A stretch of 64,000 nt of DNA from Candidatus Electrothrix scaldis (GTDB lineage Bacteria > Desulfobacterota > Desulfobulbia > Desulfobulbales > Desulfobulbaceae): contig CP138355.1 in NCBI GenBank assembly GCA_033584155.1, forward strand, positions 1,116,001-1,180,000, in the 5' to 3' direction. The notes beneath the pieces were generated by a model. The model had not been told where the DNA came from, ran no database searches, and saw nothing but the letters and a program-made list of their open reading frames with translations. The position numbers and the translations under genes are program-made. This document shows positions 26,084-35,422 of the stretch, piece by piece (positions within the stretch are counted from its first letter, which is position 1; the number at the start of each line of letters is the position of its first letter).

Positions 26084-28629
26084 GTTTCGCTCTTACCTTG
26101 GGTCAATTCAATGAGTTTTTGCACCGCATTTGCAACGGTGGGGAGATTGTCAGATCCTTGCTGTTTCTCTCTCTGGGCCCGTTCGTTCTGTTCTTCCTCA
26201 ATAAAAGTAAGAAGTGTTGTTTCTATAGCCTCGGCAATGTCCTGAGCACTATTGGCTGGTACGGCAAAATGACCATGCTCAGTCAACATTTTCTCCAGCT
26301 CCTCGTTATTATAGACTAAGCCGATAATGGGGCGTCCGGTCAGAAGGTATTCGTAGACTTTAGAGGGGATAGTTTCACAGGAAAAATAGATAATGTTCTG
26401 GATGACCAGGAGGCAATCGGTTTGCTGCATGGCTGTCAGGGCCTCCTGTCGTGAAACTATTCCATGACGAATGACCAAATCCGTGAGCCCTAAGCGCTCC
26501 ATTTCTCGTTCCGATTCACCGTCAAAAGATCCGTAGACATCGACTTGTACTTTTTTTCGGAGTTCCTCGCCCTGTTTATTATTGCTGAGAACTTGATGCA
26601 GGGCCTGGAAAAAGGTGACGAGGTTTCTGGTTCCGGCCAGAGAACCAAAATGGGCAAAATGGCAACGTTCTCCCTTGGTGAATTGCTGTTGAAAAAGCTC
26701 CGGAATCGAACCAGGATAGACAACCGCTCCACGGCACTGGCCTTCTGTTCTGCGACTGCAATGTTGCATTGCTGCATGCACGAGGAAGATAAAAGCATCA
26801 GCGTGCTGACATATTTTTTTTTCCAGGGCCTGATAGACCCAAAGCACACGTTTTCCTCTTCGCCAGCCATGATCATGCACCAGGGGGTCCTGGGTTTCAG
26901 CAATCCAAGTGCAGCCCGTCCAGCGTTTGATGAGCATGGCAGCAACATGGGCTGAGGCTGAGCCGCCAGTGGAGTACACGACTTCCGGCTGAAGCTGGCG
27001 ATACAGGAGGAGTCCTCGCAAGGAGGCAAGAAAGCACCAGGACCATTCGCTCTCCATATTGATGACGATTTTTTCCAGGAGATACAAAGGGAAAATCGGT
27101 AGCATGCAGAGGGTTTCAACTATTTTGAATTGCCAGCGTTTATGGAGATGTTTGCGGAGAAAATGGCGAATTTCAAAGCGAATCCCGGAAGGGGCAAGGC
27201 TAAACGTTCTGTAATGGATCCATTTTTTAGAAGGTTTACCTACGGGGCCACTGAGTAAAATTGGCTCAATACCTTTTTTTTGAAAAAAAGGCAGGCGGTC
27301 GTCAATATGTTGGGAGCAGGCAGAGCCTGGAATATTGGCCCGATAAGAGAGGATGAGCCAGCATTTTTTGGGTTCCTCTTTGGTAAGAAATTCCTGGAGT
27401 CGTTGATTGGGTCTTTCTTTATACAGAGCTGCTGTCATGACGACAAAGAAAAAAGCTGTTTGGTAGACAGTCAGGTAGGATTCAGCCAACATAATGACCA
27501 GGAAAAAGAGAGGTAAGGCCATGCGAAGCCTTTGTACCTCTTCGTCCTCTTGTTTTGCCTGCACAAACATAAGAAGGAAAATCAGTAAAAAAGTAAGGAT
27601 GCCTGGGAGGCCAAGCATTGAGCTGACCAGTATATACTGATTATGGGGGTTATCTGTTGCAATGCTGTTTGGGCTTCTTTTGCTATTGACCTCTGCGTAT
27701 ACTAATTGAAAGTCACCGGTTCCCACGCCTGTCCAGGGGTGATGCCGGATTATTTCAAGAGAATTCCGAAAGAACAACAGACGCATTCCCACAGAGGTGT
27801 TGGGATTTTTATGAAAACTTTCTATCTCCTGCCGGGCCGTCGTTACTCGTTGCTGGAAGGTCGGGCTGAACAGGTAGCCGGTGATGCAGATTGCGGGCAA
27901 GAAGAGAACAATAGCTAACACGGCCTTGAGTCGTTTTTTGGGAAAGAGCTGAAACAGCAGCAGGGCCATGAGGATTAGAAAAACCGCTTGCCCGGTCCGT
28001 CCTTCGGTGATGAACATATTGACTGTCATCAAGGCTGCAAGTGGGAGAAAAAGAAAACGCAGCCCAGGTTTCTGACGAGCTAGCCCCCAGATAGCTTCGT
28101 GAAGAAGCAAATAGATGGCAAAAGCCAGGAGCGGATTATAAATAACATGGAAGGTCTTGGGCGTAAGATGGGTTGGACTGACATCGGCGTACTGTATGAG
28201 GCCAAACCCAGCCAGAAAGGTTATGCCCATAGCCACACTCATTCCGGCGAGAAAGGCATAAAGATAGACTTTGCGATAGCGATAAGAGGCAGCTGTCAGG
28301 ATAACGGGCAACAGCGCGAGCTTCCATTGGTCCTTGAGGGCCTCAAGGCCAGCTTTCAGATTCTCGGTCCAAAGGAGGCCCAGGCAGAGCAGGACTAGAA
28401 AAGCCAAAGCCGTAACTGCAACGGGATGGGAAAAGATCTCTATACCTTTTTCAATGAATCTGCCCTCCAGGAGCCAGACCAGGAAGATCAGGATGGCCAA
28501 CACGGAAACCGCTGAGGTGGACAGGGGGAGGGCAAAGGCCAGCAGGGCTGGCAGCAGGCTGTTTATCTGACGGGCCTGGGCTTGAAAAGAGCGGACAGCT
28601 CTGCTGTCTTGTGGGGCTGCTGATTTCAT
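26074..28629 (-). CDS. O-antigen ligase domain fused to a GT4-type glycosyltransferase
   Basis: 851 residues in one uninterrupted frame. Residues 1-410 have about ten membrane helices, the GRTGQAVFLILM segment and the periplasmic-loop block TGVGTGDFQLVY...DNPHNQYILVSSMLGLPG, all typical of the WaaL/Wzy_C superfamily. From about residue 425 a soluble GT-B glycosyltransferase follows (CWLILSYRANIPGSAC, WIAETQDPLVHDHGWRRG, then SKVYEYLLTGRPIIGLVY in the donor site). The ligase joins O-antigen to lipid A-core in the periplasm, while the GT works in the cytoplasm, so the fusion links opposite faces of the membrane. It lies 11 bp after msbA. Confidence 0.85.
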   Translation of the reverse strand: MKSAAPQDSRAVRSFQAQARQINSLLPALLAFALPLSTSAVSVLAILIFLVWLLEGRFIEKGIEIFSHPVAVTALAFLVLLCLGLLWTENLKAGLEALKDQWKLALLPVILTAASYRYRKVYLYAFLAGMSVAMGITFLAGFGLIQYADVSPTHLTPKTFHVIYNPLLAFAIYLLLHEAIWGLARQKPGLRFLFLPLAALMTVNMFITEGRTGQAVFLILMALLLFQLFPKKRLKAVLAIVLFLPAICITGYLFSPTFQQRVTTARQEIESFHKNPNTSVGMRLLFFRNSLEIIRHHPWTGVGTGDFQLVYAEVNSKRSPNSIATDNPHNQYILVSSMLGLPGILTFLLIFLLMFVQAKQEDEEVQRLRMALPLFFLVIMLAESYLTVYQTAFFFVVMTAALYKERPNQRLQEFLTKEEPKKCWLILSYRANIPGSACSQHIDDRLPFFQKKGIEPILLSGPVGKPSKKWIHYRTFSLAPSGIRFEIRHFLRKHLHKRWQFKIVETLCMLPIFPLYLLEKIVINMESEWSWCFLASLRGLLLYRQLQPEVVYSTGGSASAHVAAMLIKRWTGCTWIAETQDPLVHDHGWRRGKRVLWVYQALEKKICQHADAFIFLVHAAMQHCSRRTEGQCRGAVVYPGSIPELFQQQFTKGERCHFAHFGSLAGTRNLVTFFQALHQVLSNNKQGEELRKKVQVDVYGSFDGESEREMERLGLTDLVIRHGIVSRQEALTAMQQTDCLLVIQNIIYFSCETIPSKVYEYLLTGRPIIGLVYNNEELEKMLTEHGHFAVPANSAQDIAEAIETTLLTFIEEEQNERAQREKQQGSDNLPTVANAVQKLIELTQGKSETCC

Positions 28630-28640
28630 GGATGTCGTTG

Positions 28641-30374
28641 TTATCTGTCAGCATACTGCATGGTGTACAATCCTTCATAGACACCATGCTGTTCCAGGAG
28701 GCTTTCATGAGTACCTTCTTCCACTAATTGACCGTTCTGCATAACGATGATCCGGTCGGCATTCTTAATTGTGGAGAGACGATGGGCAATGACAATGGTT
28801 GTCCGGTTTTTCATCAGGTTGTCCAGGGCCTTTTGAACCTTACGTTCAGACTCGGTATCCAGGGCTGAAGTGGCTTCGTCCAGGACCAGGATAGGCGCAT
28901 CCTTCAGGATGGCACGGGCAATGGATACCCGCTGGCGTTGCCCCCCGGAAAGGCGGGTTCCTGATTCACCAATTATAGTATCAAAACCTTTGGGCAGGGC
29001 CTCAATAAATTCCAGGGCAAAGGCCGCTTCTGCAGCCTGGCGGATGTCCTCATCTGTGCAGTTCGGACTGCCATAGCCGATATTATTGCGAACAGTATCA
29101 TTAAAAAGAATGGTCTGCTGGGTTACCAGGGCGATTTGTTTGCGTAGAGAATGCAGGGTCAGGTCACGGATATCTTGTCCATCAATGCGTACAGCTCCCT
29201 GGCAAACATCGTGGAATCGGGGGATGAGGCTGGATAAGGTGGTTTTACCCCCACCGGAAGGACCGACCACTGCAAGGATTTCTCCCTGAATTACCTTAAG
29301 CTCGATATTGTGCAGCACGGGCTCTTCCTTGCCATAGGAGAAAGTGACATTATCGAATTCAATGGCATTATGAAAGCGAGGGAGTACCTGACTCTTTGCT
29401 TTTTCTTTAATTTCCGGCTCAATATCGAGGAGGTTAAAGATCCGAGTGGCTGCAGCCATGCCCGATTGGATGGTGGAATTAATCTTGCTCACCCCTTTAA
29501 CCGGTTCATAGAGCATGACCAAGGCTGTGAGAAAGGACATAAAGGTACCTGGTGTGGAGTTTCCTGCCAGGACTTGCATGCCGCCGAACCAGAGAATTAA
29601 GGCCATGCCGATGCCACCGAGAAACTCAATCAGGGGGTGAGATAAACTGCGGAACTTGGTCTCGGTCATCAGGGTATCGAAAAGGTATTGCATTTTTTCG
29701 TCAAAATGCTTCTTTTCATGTTCTTCCATGCAAAAGGCCTTGACGATGCGCGCACCTCGGATGGTTTCGTTGAGAAAATTGCTGGCTTCTCCCATGCCCT
29801 GCTGATAATTGGTACTGATGCGGCGAAATTTTTTGCCGAAGACCACGATGGGGACAGCAGCCATAGGAATAAAAATAAGGGAGACAAGGGCCAAGCGCCA
29901 ATCCATATAAAAAATAACCCCCAGCAGGCCGCATACGGTAAAAAAATCCCGGAGCAGGTGAATCAAGGCATGGGAAACAGATCCCTGCAGCATGCTGACA
30001 TCGTTCATGATCCTGGAGATCAGTTCGCCGGTGGAGTTTTTATGGAAGAAGCCCATAGATAAGTCATTGAGGTGAGCGTAGATCTTATTACGCAGATCTT
30101 TGATCACACATTGCCCAATCCATTCCAGGAAGTAGGAGTAGAGGAAATAAAAGACACCTTTCACAAAAAAAACAGCGAGCAGGGCTAGTGGCAAAATGAC
30201 CAGCCATTCCTTTTTTTTGTGTAAAAAGATTTCATCAAGCAGGGGCTTGACCATATAGGCCTGGGCTGCATTGAATCCGGCAACAACGATCATTGCCAGC
30301 ATGGAGATAAACAGTTTTTTTCGGTACGGTTGCAGAACCTCGTACAGACGAATGAGTATGGTTTTGTTTGTCAT
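28641..30374 (-). CDS. msbA: Lipid A export ABC transporter MsbA
   Basis: 577 residues from the ATG at 30374 (the frame also opens with TTG at 30398; neither has a good ribosome site). Six membrane helices occupy the first 320 residues with ISRIMNDVSMLQGSV and YMDWRLALVSL. The ATPase has Walker A GPSGGGKTT, the signature LSGGQRQRVSIARA, Walker B ILVLDEATSALD and the H-loop IAHRLSTI. It flips lipid A-core across the inner membrane, the step just before the ligase encoded next in the operon. Confidence 0.92.
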   Translation of the reverse strand: MTNKTILIRLYEVLQPYRKKLFISMLAMIVVAGFNAAQAYMVKPLLDEIFLHKKKEWLVILPLALLAVFFVKGVFYFLYSYFLEWIGQCVIKDLRNKIYAHLNDLSMGFFHKNSTGELISRIMNDVSMLQGSVSHALIHLLRDFFTVCGLLGVIFYMDWRLALVSLIFIPMAAVPIVVFGKKFRRISTNYQQGMGEASNFLNETIRGARIVKAFCMEEHEKKHFDEKMQYLFDTLMTETKFRSLSHPLIEFLGGIGMALILWFGGMQVLAGNSTPGTFMSFLTALVMLYEPVKGVSKINSTIQSGMAAATRIFNLLDIEPEIKEKAKSQVLPRFHNAIEFDNVTFSYGKEEPVLHNIELKVIQGEILAVVGPSGGGKTTLSSLIPRFHDVCQGAVRIDGQDIRDLTLHSLRKQIALVTQQTILFNDTVRNNIGYGSPNCTDEDIRQAAEAAFALEFIEALPKGFDTIIGESGTRLSGGQRQRVSIARAILKDAPILVLDEATSALDTESERKVQKALDNLMKNRTTIVIAHRLSTIKNADRIIVMQNGQLVEEGTHESLLEQHGVYEGLYTMQYADR

Positions 30375-30398
30375 AGAAATAACAGCGTGTTTTCTCAA

Positions 30399-30946
30399 GG
30401 TGGCTTGCTGGACCCTGAGTAAAATCCCTTGTCTCCTGCTCAGTAGGACAGAAATCTGGTGTTCCTTTTTTCGAGCAGTCTGTGCAGAAGCTCGAAAAAC
30501 CGGTGGCTGGGAGGTCGGGGGGATATGTTGATACAGATTGCTGAGAAACTATATTATGCCTAGGCAAAGATCAAGTAAATAGTAGAATGCCGACGAAAAT
30601 AGCCGGGAGAAGGGACAGTGGAAAAGAGGGAACTTCGTGGGAGATAAAAAAGGACCCATGCTCAATATCTAAGCTACAGGTTGAAGGTTTGCTGAGGAGC
30701 GTGTAGAATATGCCGCTGTTGCCCACGCTTATACATTCTGACCTATTAACATTACTGTGAAACATCTGGCGATTCATTAGGGGGCTGGTTTTCATGTTTT
30801 GATATTTTACCTCTGGGGGCGGAGGTGGGTGTTTATAAAATTACCGGGAGAGTCGTTTGATTCAACCGATGAGTTTTTATGTTTTTTGTTCCGCCCGGAG
30901 GGGAGGGATAGATATTAGAATAACGTTCTCTGTTGAGTTTTTTGCT
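30399..30946. other. Divergent intergenic region (msbA / lipoprotein)
   Basis: About 550 bp between divergent genes. Apart from the promoter-like pair above I see nothing: a 74-codon minus frame at 30571-30795 has no recognisable features, and the frame extension of the lipoprotein gene to 30857 would place a charged stretch before its signal peptide. Confidence 0.3.
30551..30579 (-). promoter_or_regulatory. Possible promoter of the msbA-LPS operon
   Basis: On the minus strand TTTACT, a 17-bp spacer and TAATAT, about 175 bp before msbA. Match is moderate. Confidence 0.3.
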
Positions 30947-31336
30947 ATGCAACGATTTATTTCTTCATCGCTTTTTTGGTTTTTTGCTGCGTTGTCCATT
31001 CTTGTTGGCTGCTCCTCAAAGCCGGTTCGTCATTTAGCTTCAGATGCGGCCCTGGTCGAGCCGGGCAAGTCAACCCGGCAGGATGTGCTTCGCTATCTTG
31101 GGAAGCCGGACAGGCGGCGAAGTATCTCTCCCGGTGTGGAGGAATATGTCTATTATAATGAGAAGAAGGGTTTTCTGGCTGGACTTCCCCTTGTCGGTGG
31201 TATGGTAGATCCTGAAAGCTATGAAATGATTTTGGTCACTCTGGATGGGGATACGGTAACAGACAGTGACTTTCTGATTCATAAGGAAGATGATAAGGAC
31301 TGGGCTGCTGATCAGGACGGAGACGAGCTGCCGTGA
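30947..31336 (+). CDS. Small outer-membrane lipoprotein (BamE/SmpA-like)
   Basis: 129 residues from the ATG at 30947. A lipoprotein signal peptide ends in the lipobox LVGC near residue 20. The mature part ([47 protein letters not shown]) has the shape of the SmpA/OmlA fold: a helix-helix GKP motif then beta strands. BamE itself helps fold outer-membrane proteins; this may be a relative rather than BamE. Its stop overlaps the GTG start of pcm (GTGA), so the two are translationally coupled. Confidence 0.7.
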   Translation: MQRFISSSLFWFFAALSILVGCSSKPVRHLASDAALVEPGKSTRQDVLRYLGKPDRRRSISPGVEEYVYYNEKKGFLAGLPLVGGMVDPESYEMILVTLDGDTVTDSDFLIHKEDDKDWAADQDGDELP

Positions 31337-31989
31337 GTGCAAGTGCTCTTGCAGCCTTTTCCATCCATCGGCAACGGATGGCGGAAACGCTTGTTGAGCG
31401 CGGTATTCAGGATCGGGCAACCCTGCGGGCCATGGTTGAGGTGCCCCGGCATCAGTTTGTTGAGGATGCCATGAGGGCTCGGGCATATGGAGATTTTCCT
31501 TTGCCCATCGGTTCTAACCAGACTATTTCCCAGCCCTATGTTGTTGCCATGATGACCCAGGCCCTGCAGCTTCGGGGGCATGAGCGGGTGTTGGAGATCG
31601 GAACCGGATCCGGTTATCAGGCAGCCGTGCTTTCCAGGCTTTGTAAACGGGTGTATACGGTTGAGCGCATTCATTCTCTCCTGGGACGGGCACGGAAGGT
31701 CTTTGATCAGCTGCGCTATTATAATATTATTTCCTGCATAGATGATGGAACGGTTGGGTGGCCCGAGCATGCGCCCTTTGATGCTATTTTGGTGACAGCA
31801 GGTGGTCCGGAAATTCCTGTCCCCTTGATAGAGCAATTGGCAGGCCGTGGTAGGATAGTCATGCCGGTGGGGTCTCAGGAAGAGCAGGAGCTGCAACTCC
31901 TGGAAAAACGGAATGGAAGGATTCGTGTGCAGGCTATCGGGCAGGTGCGTTTTGTCAACCTGATAGGAGCGCATGGGTGGAGAGAATAG
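31333..31989 (+). CDS. pcm: Protein-L-isoaspartate O-methyltransferase
   Basis: 218 residues, starting with GTG inside the previous stop. It repairs isoaspartyl residues in damaged proteins using [23 protein letters not shown] is the Pcm signature; [15 protein letters not shown] is the SAM-binding motif [18 protein letters not shown] is the post-III block. Length is standard. Confidence 0.93.
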   Translation: MSASALAAFSIHRQRMAETLVERGIQDRATLRAMVEVPRHQFVEDAMRARAYGDFPLPIGSNQTISQPYVVAMMTQALQLRGHERVLEIGTGSGYQAAVLSRLCKRVYTVERIHSLLGRARKVFDQLRYYNIISCIDDGTVGWPEHAPFDAILVTAGGPEIPVPLIEQLAGRGRIVMPVGSQEEQELQLLEKRNGRIRVQAIGQVRFVNLIGAHGWRE

Positions 31990-32003
31990 GTGAGAGGGTG
32001 GAA

Positions 32004-32717
32004 ATGCAGGAAGAGAAAACGCAGCAAGTTGATATGAAAGAAAAGCCTAGTCAAAAGCCTGGTCCTGTCCGCCGTCTCTATGATTGGATGTTGAGTTGGG
32101 CAGACAGTCCCTACGGGTTGCACGTCCTTGTTCTTATCTCTTTTGCCGAGTCCAGTTTTTTCCCTATTCCGCCGGATGTCTTGTTGATAGCCTTGGTACT
32201 CGGGGCAACCACTCGTTGGTACAAGTTCGCCTTTTGGTGTACCTTGGCTTCGGTGGCTGGTGGCTTGGCCGGTTACGGGATCGGAGTGTTCGGCTGGGAA
32301 ACCATCGGGCAATGGATAGTGCAGCATATTGCTCATATGGAGCTGACAGAGGTGAATGGTCGGCAGGATATAGCCCTGCCAGCCTATCTGGTTTCCAGTA
32401 TGGGAGCTTCTTTGGGTGGTGAATATCTGTTTCAAGTCTACGATCACTGGAATGCCTGGATCGTCTTTGTCTTTGGTTTGACCCCCTTGCCTTATAAACT
32501 GGTGACGATTACGGCCGGTGTGGCACGGGTGAATCTGCCTGTTTTTCTGGTCGCCTCGGTTTTGTCCCGGGCCTTGCGCTTTTTTGTGGTGGCCTGGATA
32601 CTCTCGAAATGGGGTGATCCTGCCCGTCGTTTTATTGATCGCTATTTCAATCTGTTGACCATCGCCTTTATTGTGTTGTTGGTTGGTGGTTTTTTGGTCT
32701 TGAAATTAGTTATGTAG
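32004..32717 (+). CDS. YqaA-type DedA-like membrane protein
   Basis: 237 residues from the ATG at 32004 (AGAGG upstream); the frame opens at a GTG overlapping pcm. FAESSFFPIPPDVLLIALVLG and the late FGLTPLPYKLVTITAGV are the paired motifs of the DedA/VTT (SNARE-associated) family, subgroup YqaA, which has about five membrane segments and a re-entrant loop. Family members are implicated in lipid or membrane homeostasis. A substrate is not known. Likely co-transcribed with pcm. Confidence 0.85.
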   Translation: MQEEKTQQVDMKEKPSQKPGPVRRLYDWMLSWADSPYGLHVLVLISFAESSFFPIPPDVLLIALVLGATTRWYKFAFWCTLASVAGGLAGYGIGVFGWETIGQWIVQHIAHMELTEVNGRQDIALPAYLVSSMGASLGGEYLFQVYDHWNAWIVFVFGLTPLPYKLVTITAGVARVNLPVFLVASVLSRALRFFVVAWILSKWGDPARRFIDRYFNLLTIAFIVLLVGGFLVLKLVM

Positions 32718-32805
32718 CTTTGTTGCGAAGCTCTGAGGTCTTTATTGCCGGGCTTTGGATTTTGGGTAGTCAGGTGAGTTTTTACTCGATATTGATCGTT
32801 TTTTC

Positions 32806-32833
32806 TTGACCAAAAAAGTGCTTCTGGTATTAT
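32806..32833 (+). promoter_or_regulatory. Promoter of the tRNA gene
   Basis: TTGACC, a 16-bp spacer and TATTAT, ending 21 bp before the mature tRNA 5' end. Confidence 0.6.
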
Positions 32834-32854
32834 ATATCGTTTATTGATAATTGG

Positions 32855-32931
32855 GGGCCTATAGCTCAGTTGGCTAGAGCCATCGGCTCATAACCGATAG
32901 GTCCTTGGTTCGAATCCAAGTAGGCCCACCA
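32855..32931 (+). tRNA. tRNA with anticodon CAT (elongator Met, or Ile2)
   Basis: 77 nt with encoded CCA. The acceptor stem GGGCCTA/TAGGCCC is perfect. The D-arm (AGCTCAGTTGGCTAGAGC), anticodon loop CTCATAA with a CGG/CCG stem, and T-arm (GGTTCGAATCC) are normal. It has Watson-Crick pairing at the end of the acceptor stem, so it is not an initiator. CAT can read AUG (Met) or, after lysidine modification, AUA (Ile2); sequence alone does not settle this for me. Confidence 0.95.
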
Positions 32932-33086
32932 ATTTTTAGAGAAAACAACAGGTGCTCGGGTAGATCCGGCTCCTTTTTGCTAACCTCATTTTATCAAGGT
33001 CTTTTGAGCCCTCATAACCTGAGTAAAAAAATCTGTCCGCAAAGGAGAAATTCTCTGCTGGACAATAGAGAGCAAATGTCAATATA

Positions 33087-33126
33087 AGAGGTACACCCTT
33101 TAAGGGCTGTGCCTCTTTTTCTTTTT
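33087..33126 (+). terminator. Terminator of the tRNA transcript
   Basis: AGAGGTACACCC pairs with GGGCTGTGCCTCT (one mismatch, one wobble) and is followed by TTTTTCTTTTTG. It overlaps the 5' extension of the Nif3-like frame, which argues that gene starts later. Confidence 0.85.
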
Positions 33127-33129
33127 GTT

Positions 33130-33957
33130 GTGGTAAACGTTCAGAATATACTCAATATTCTTCAGAGGATCGCTCCTCTTGATCTCGCTCAGTCCTGGGA
33201 TAATGTCGGGTTGCTTATCGGCAGTCCAGACAATCGGGTTTCCTCCATTCTCCTTGCCCTGGATCCTACCAGTGCCCTGATTGCCAAGGCAGAGCAATGC
33301 AATGCCGAACTTATCATCACCCACCATCCGGCTATTTTTCATCCTTTGAAGAGGTTGCGTTCGGATAGTCCTGCGGAAAAATTTCTTCATGCCGCTGTGC
33401 GGGCAGGAATAAATGTCATTGGTTGTCATACTAATCTTGATGCCGCCTATGGCGGGGTCAATGATGTCCTTGCCGAACGCCTTCATTTGCAAGAGACAGC
33501 TCCATTGCTCCCTGATGGTGGAGAGTGCTGTGGCAAGAAGACAGGGCTGGGGCGAGTAGGCAGGTTGAGCGAGCCAATTTCGGCGGGAGCATTTCTGAAA
33601 CAGGTTGACCTTGCTCTTTCTCCTCCTTGGTTGTTGGAAGCTGGACCACGTCCGGAGACAGTGAGTTGCGTCGGCGTCTGCGGAGGATCCTGTTCCGATA
33701 TTGCTGCAACCGCTTTGGCTGCTGGCGCAGATGTGTTTATTACTTCTGAAATTAAACACGATGTGGCCCGTTGGGCCGAAGAAGCTGGGTTCTGGCTGAT
33801 TGATGGCGGCCATTTCGCCACAGAGTACCCGGCGATGAAAGGATTACAACAGTTGCTTGTTGAGGGGCTGGAGGCCTCAGGTATGGATGTGCTGGTGCAA
33901 TGCGCACCGCAGGAACCACCACTTCGGCTGGCAGCAGGAAAAGTCTCTACGTATTAA
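33130..33957 (+). CDS. Nif3-like dinuclear metal-centre protein (YbgI family)
   Basis: 275 residues from a GTG at 33130; the frame opens at GTG 33109, but that lies in the tRNA terminator and homologous proteins start near VQNILNILQRIAP. No clear ribosome site is visible. Metal-ligand motifs are ITHHPAIFHPLK, GCHTNLDAAYGGVND and DGGHFATEYPAMKG. The family forms hexameric rings; a GTP cyclohydrolase I-like activity has been proposed for some members, but the role is unsettled. It precedes the zinc-ribbon and RNase H genes, a common grouping in deltaproteobacteria. Confidence 0.88.
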   Translation: MVNVQNILNILQRIAPLDLAQSWDNVGLLIGSPDNRVSSILLALDPTSALIAKAEQCNAELIITHHPAIFHPLKRLRSDSPAEKFLHAAVRAGINVIGCHTNLDAAYGGVNDVLAERLHLQETAPLLPDGGECCGKKTGLGRVGRLSEPISAGAFLKQVDLALSPPWLLEAGPRPETVSCVGVCGGSCSDIAATALAAGADVFITSEIKHDVARWAEEAGFWLIDGGHFATEYPAMKGLQQLLVEGLEASGMDVLVQCAPQEPPLRLAAGKVSTY

Positions 33958-34090
33958 AGAGATAGAGAATTCTTGTTTTGCTTCAATGCCGGAGAAAATG
34001 AGTAGCGCTACGATTTTTTGATACTATTTTTCAATATTTTAATATGCTGGCCTCTTGAATGGTCGGAACTTGATACATGAGGAGTTTACT

Positions 34091-34816
34091 TTGAAAGAAG
34101 ATATCAGCGTGCTTATAGCCCTGCAGGAACTTGATACAGAACTTTCTGGATTCGATCGAAAAATTGAAGAAAAGAAGCAAGAGCTGATAGCGCGCGAACA
34201 GACCATCGCTGAAAAAGAGGCCCTTGCTGAGCAGTGCAGGGAAAAAGCGGCGGAGCTGGAGCAGAGCCAACGCGATATCAAAGCGAACAGCGAGGAAGCC
34301 GCAGAGCGTATCAAAAACCGCCAGGGAAAAATGATGCAGGTGCAGACCAGTCGGGAGCATCAGGCCTTATTGAAAGAGATTGAAGAGGCCAAAAAGACCA
34401 TCAAGGATACCGAAGAGCAGCAGCTTCAAGTAATGGAGCAGGTTGAGGCGGAGGAGGCAAAGGCTAAGGAGCTGGAGAATCTCTGCGCCGGAGAAAAGGA
34501 GCTGCTTGCCGAGGAGACCGTTAAGGTTGAAAAATCCATTGAGAAGCTGAACGGGCAGCGTTTGGTCGTGCAGGAGCAGCGCGATAAAATGGCGCAGCGT
34601 GTTCCGTCTTCACAGATAAAACGGTATGACAAGCTGCTTAAAAAACGGGAAGGGCTTGCTGTTGTGCGGGTTATTGATGCGGTGTGCCAGGGCTGTTTTA
34701 TGACCATCCCACCACAGAAATATAATGACATTTGTCTGGGAGAGCAGATTTTCTCCTGTCCGACCTGCCAGCGCACCTTATACTACCTGCCTGAGACCGA
34801 AGAGGCCGATGCCTGA
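34091..34816 (+). CDS. Coiled-coil protein with C4-type zinc ribbon
   Basis: 241 residues from a TTG at 34091, chosen because GAGGAG lies 6 bp upstream and homologues begin near this point (KEDISVLIALQELDTEL). A coiled-coil hairpin spans about residues 15-180 (long runs of E, K, Q). The C-terminal ribbon is CQGCFMTIPPQ then SCPTCQRTLYY. It is the DUF164/zf-RING_7 family, thought to bind nucleic acid or act as a scaffold. Its end overlaps the RNase H start by 8 bp. Confidence 0.85.
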   Translation: MKEDISVLIALQELDTELSGFDRKIEEKKQELIAREQTIAEKEALAEQCREKAAELEQSQRDIKANSEEAAERIKNRQGKMMQVQTSREHQALLKEIEEAKKTIKDTEEQQLQVMEQVEAEEAKAKELENLCAGEKELLAEETVKVEKSIEKLNGQRLVVQEQRDKMAQRVPSSQIKRYDKLLKKREGLAVVRVIDAVCQGCFMTIPPQKYNDICLGEQIFSCPTCQRTLYYLPETEEADA

Positions 34817-35411
34817 TTTAGACCGGGCTTCTCTTGCGACAGCCTTAGGGGAACAGCTGCCGGATTCTGTCCTGGCAAAGCTGTTCCCAAATTATCCTCT
34901 TGCCGATATACGTGCTGTTTTACGCGGTCAACAGAAAACAGCACGTATAAAGACCCCACCTGCTCAACAGCAAAATCTCTTTGCCACATCCTCTGCCCAA
35001 TCCGCTTCTATCTATAAGCTCTTTACCGACGGTGCCTCACGGGGAAATCCCGGAGAAGCCGGGGCAGGGAGTGTGCTGTTGGATGCTGATGGGCAGGAGC
35101 TTGCGGCGCGGTCTGCCTATCTTGGTCAATGCACCAATAATGTGGCCGAGTACAAGGCCTTGCTTCTCGGGGTGCAATCAGCCCTTGAGCTGGGCTGTTC
35201 CAGGCTGGAAATTTTTCTTGATTCCCAATTGATCGTCCGCCAGCTGCAAGGGCAGTATAAGGTGAAACATGCTGCCTTACAGCCTTTGTTTGCCGAGGTG
35301 AAGGGGCTGCTGAGCAAGTTGCAGCACTGGACCGTAGCTCATGTGCCTCGGGAGCAGAATAAGCGGGCAGATGAGCTGGCGAATCGGGGAATTGATGAGA
35401 AAGGAGCATAA
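34809..35411 (+). CDS. Ribonuclease H-like protein
   Basis: 200 residues from the ATG at 34809. A 70-residue N-terminal extension rich in Gln/Ala precedes the RNase HI fold. Catalytic residues are all visible: TDGASRGNPGEAG (Asp near 74), NNVAEYKALL (Glu), LDSQLIVRQL (Asp) and REQNKRADELAN (Asp). It cleaves RNA in RNA:DNA hybrids. The short form lacking the basic protrusion resembles the RNase HI of archaea and Actinobacteria rather than E. coli RnhA. The stop is only 11 nt from the rnpB 5' end. Confidence 0.9.
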   Translation: MPDLDRASLATALGEQLPDSVLAKLFPNYPLADIRAVLRGQQKTARIKTPPAQQQNLFATSSAQSASIYKLFTDGASRGNPGEAGAGSVLLDADGQELAARSAYLGQCTNNVAEYKALLLGVQSALELGCSRLEIFLDSQLIVRQLQGQYKVKHAALQPLFAEVKGLLSKLQHWTVAHVPREQNKRADELANRGIDEKGA

Positions 35412-35422
35412 ATAAAAAGTTT

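Noticed and set aside
34725-34808. N-terminal extension of the RNase H gene
   Set aside because: It would lie in another frame inside the zinc-ribbon gene, whose CPTC motif occupies that DNA; the ATG at 34809 fits the family.
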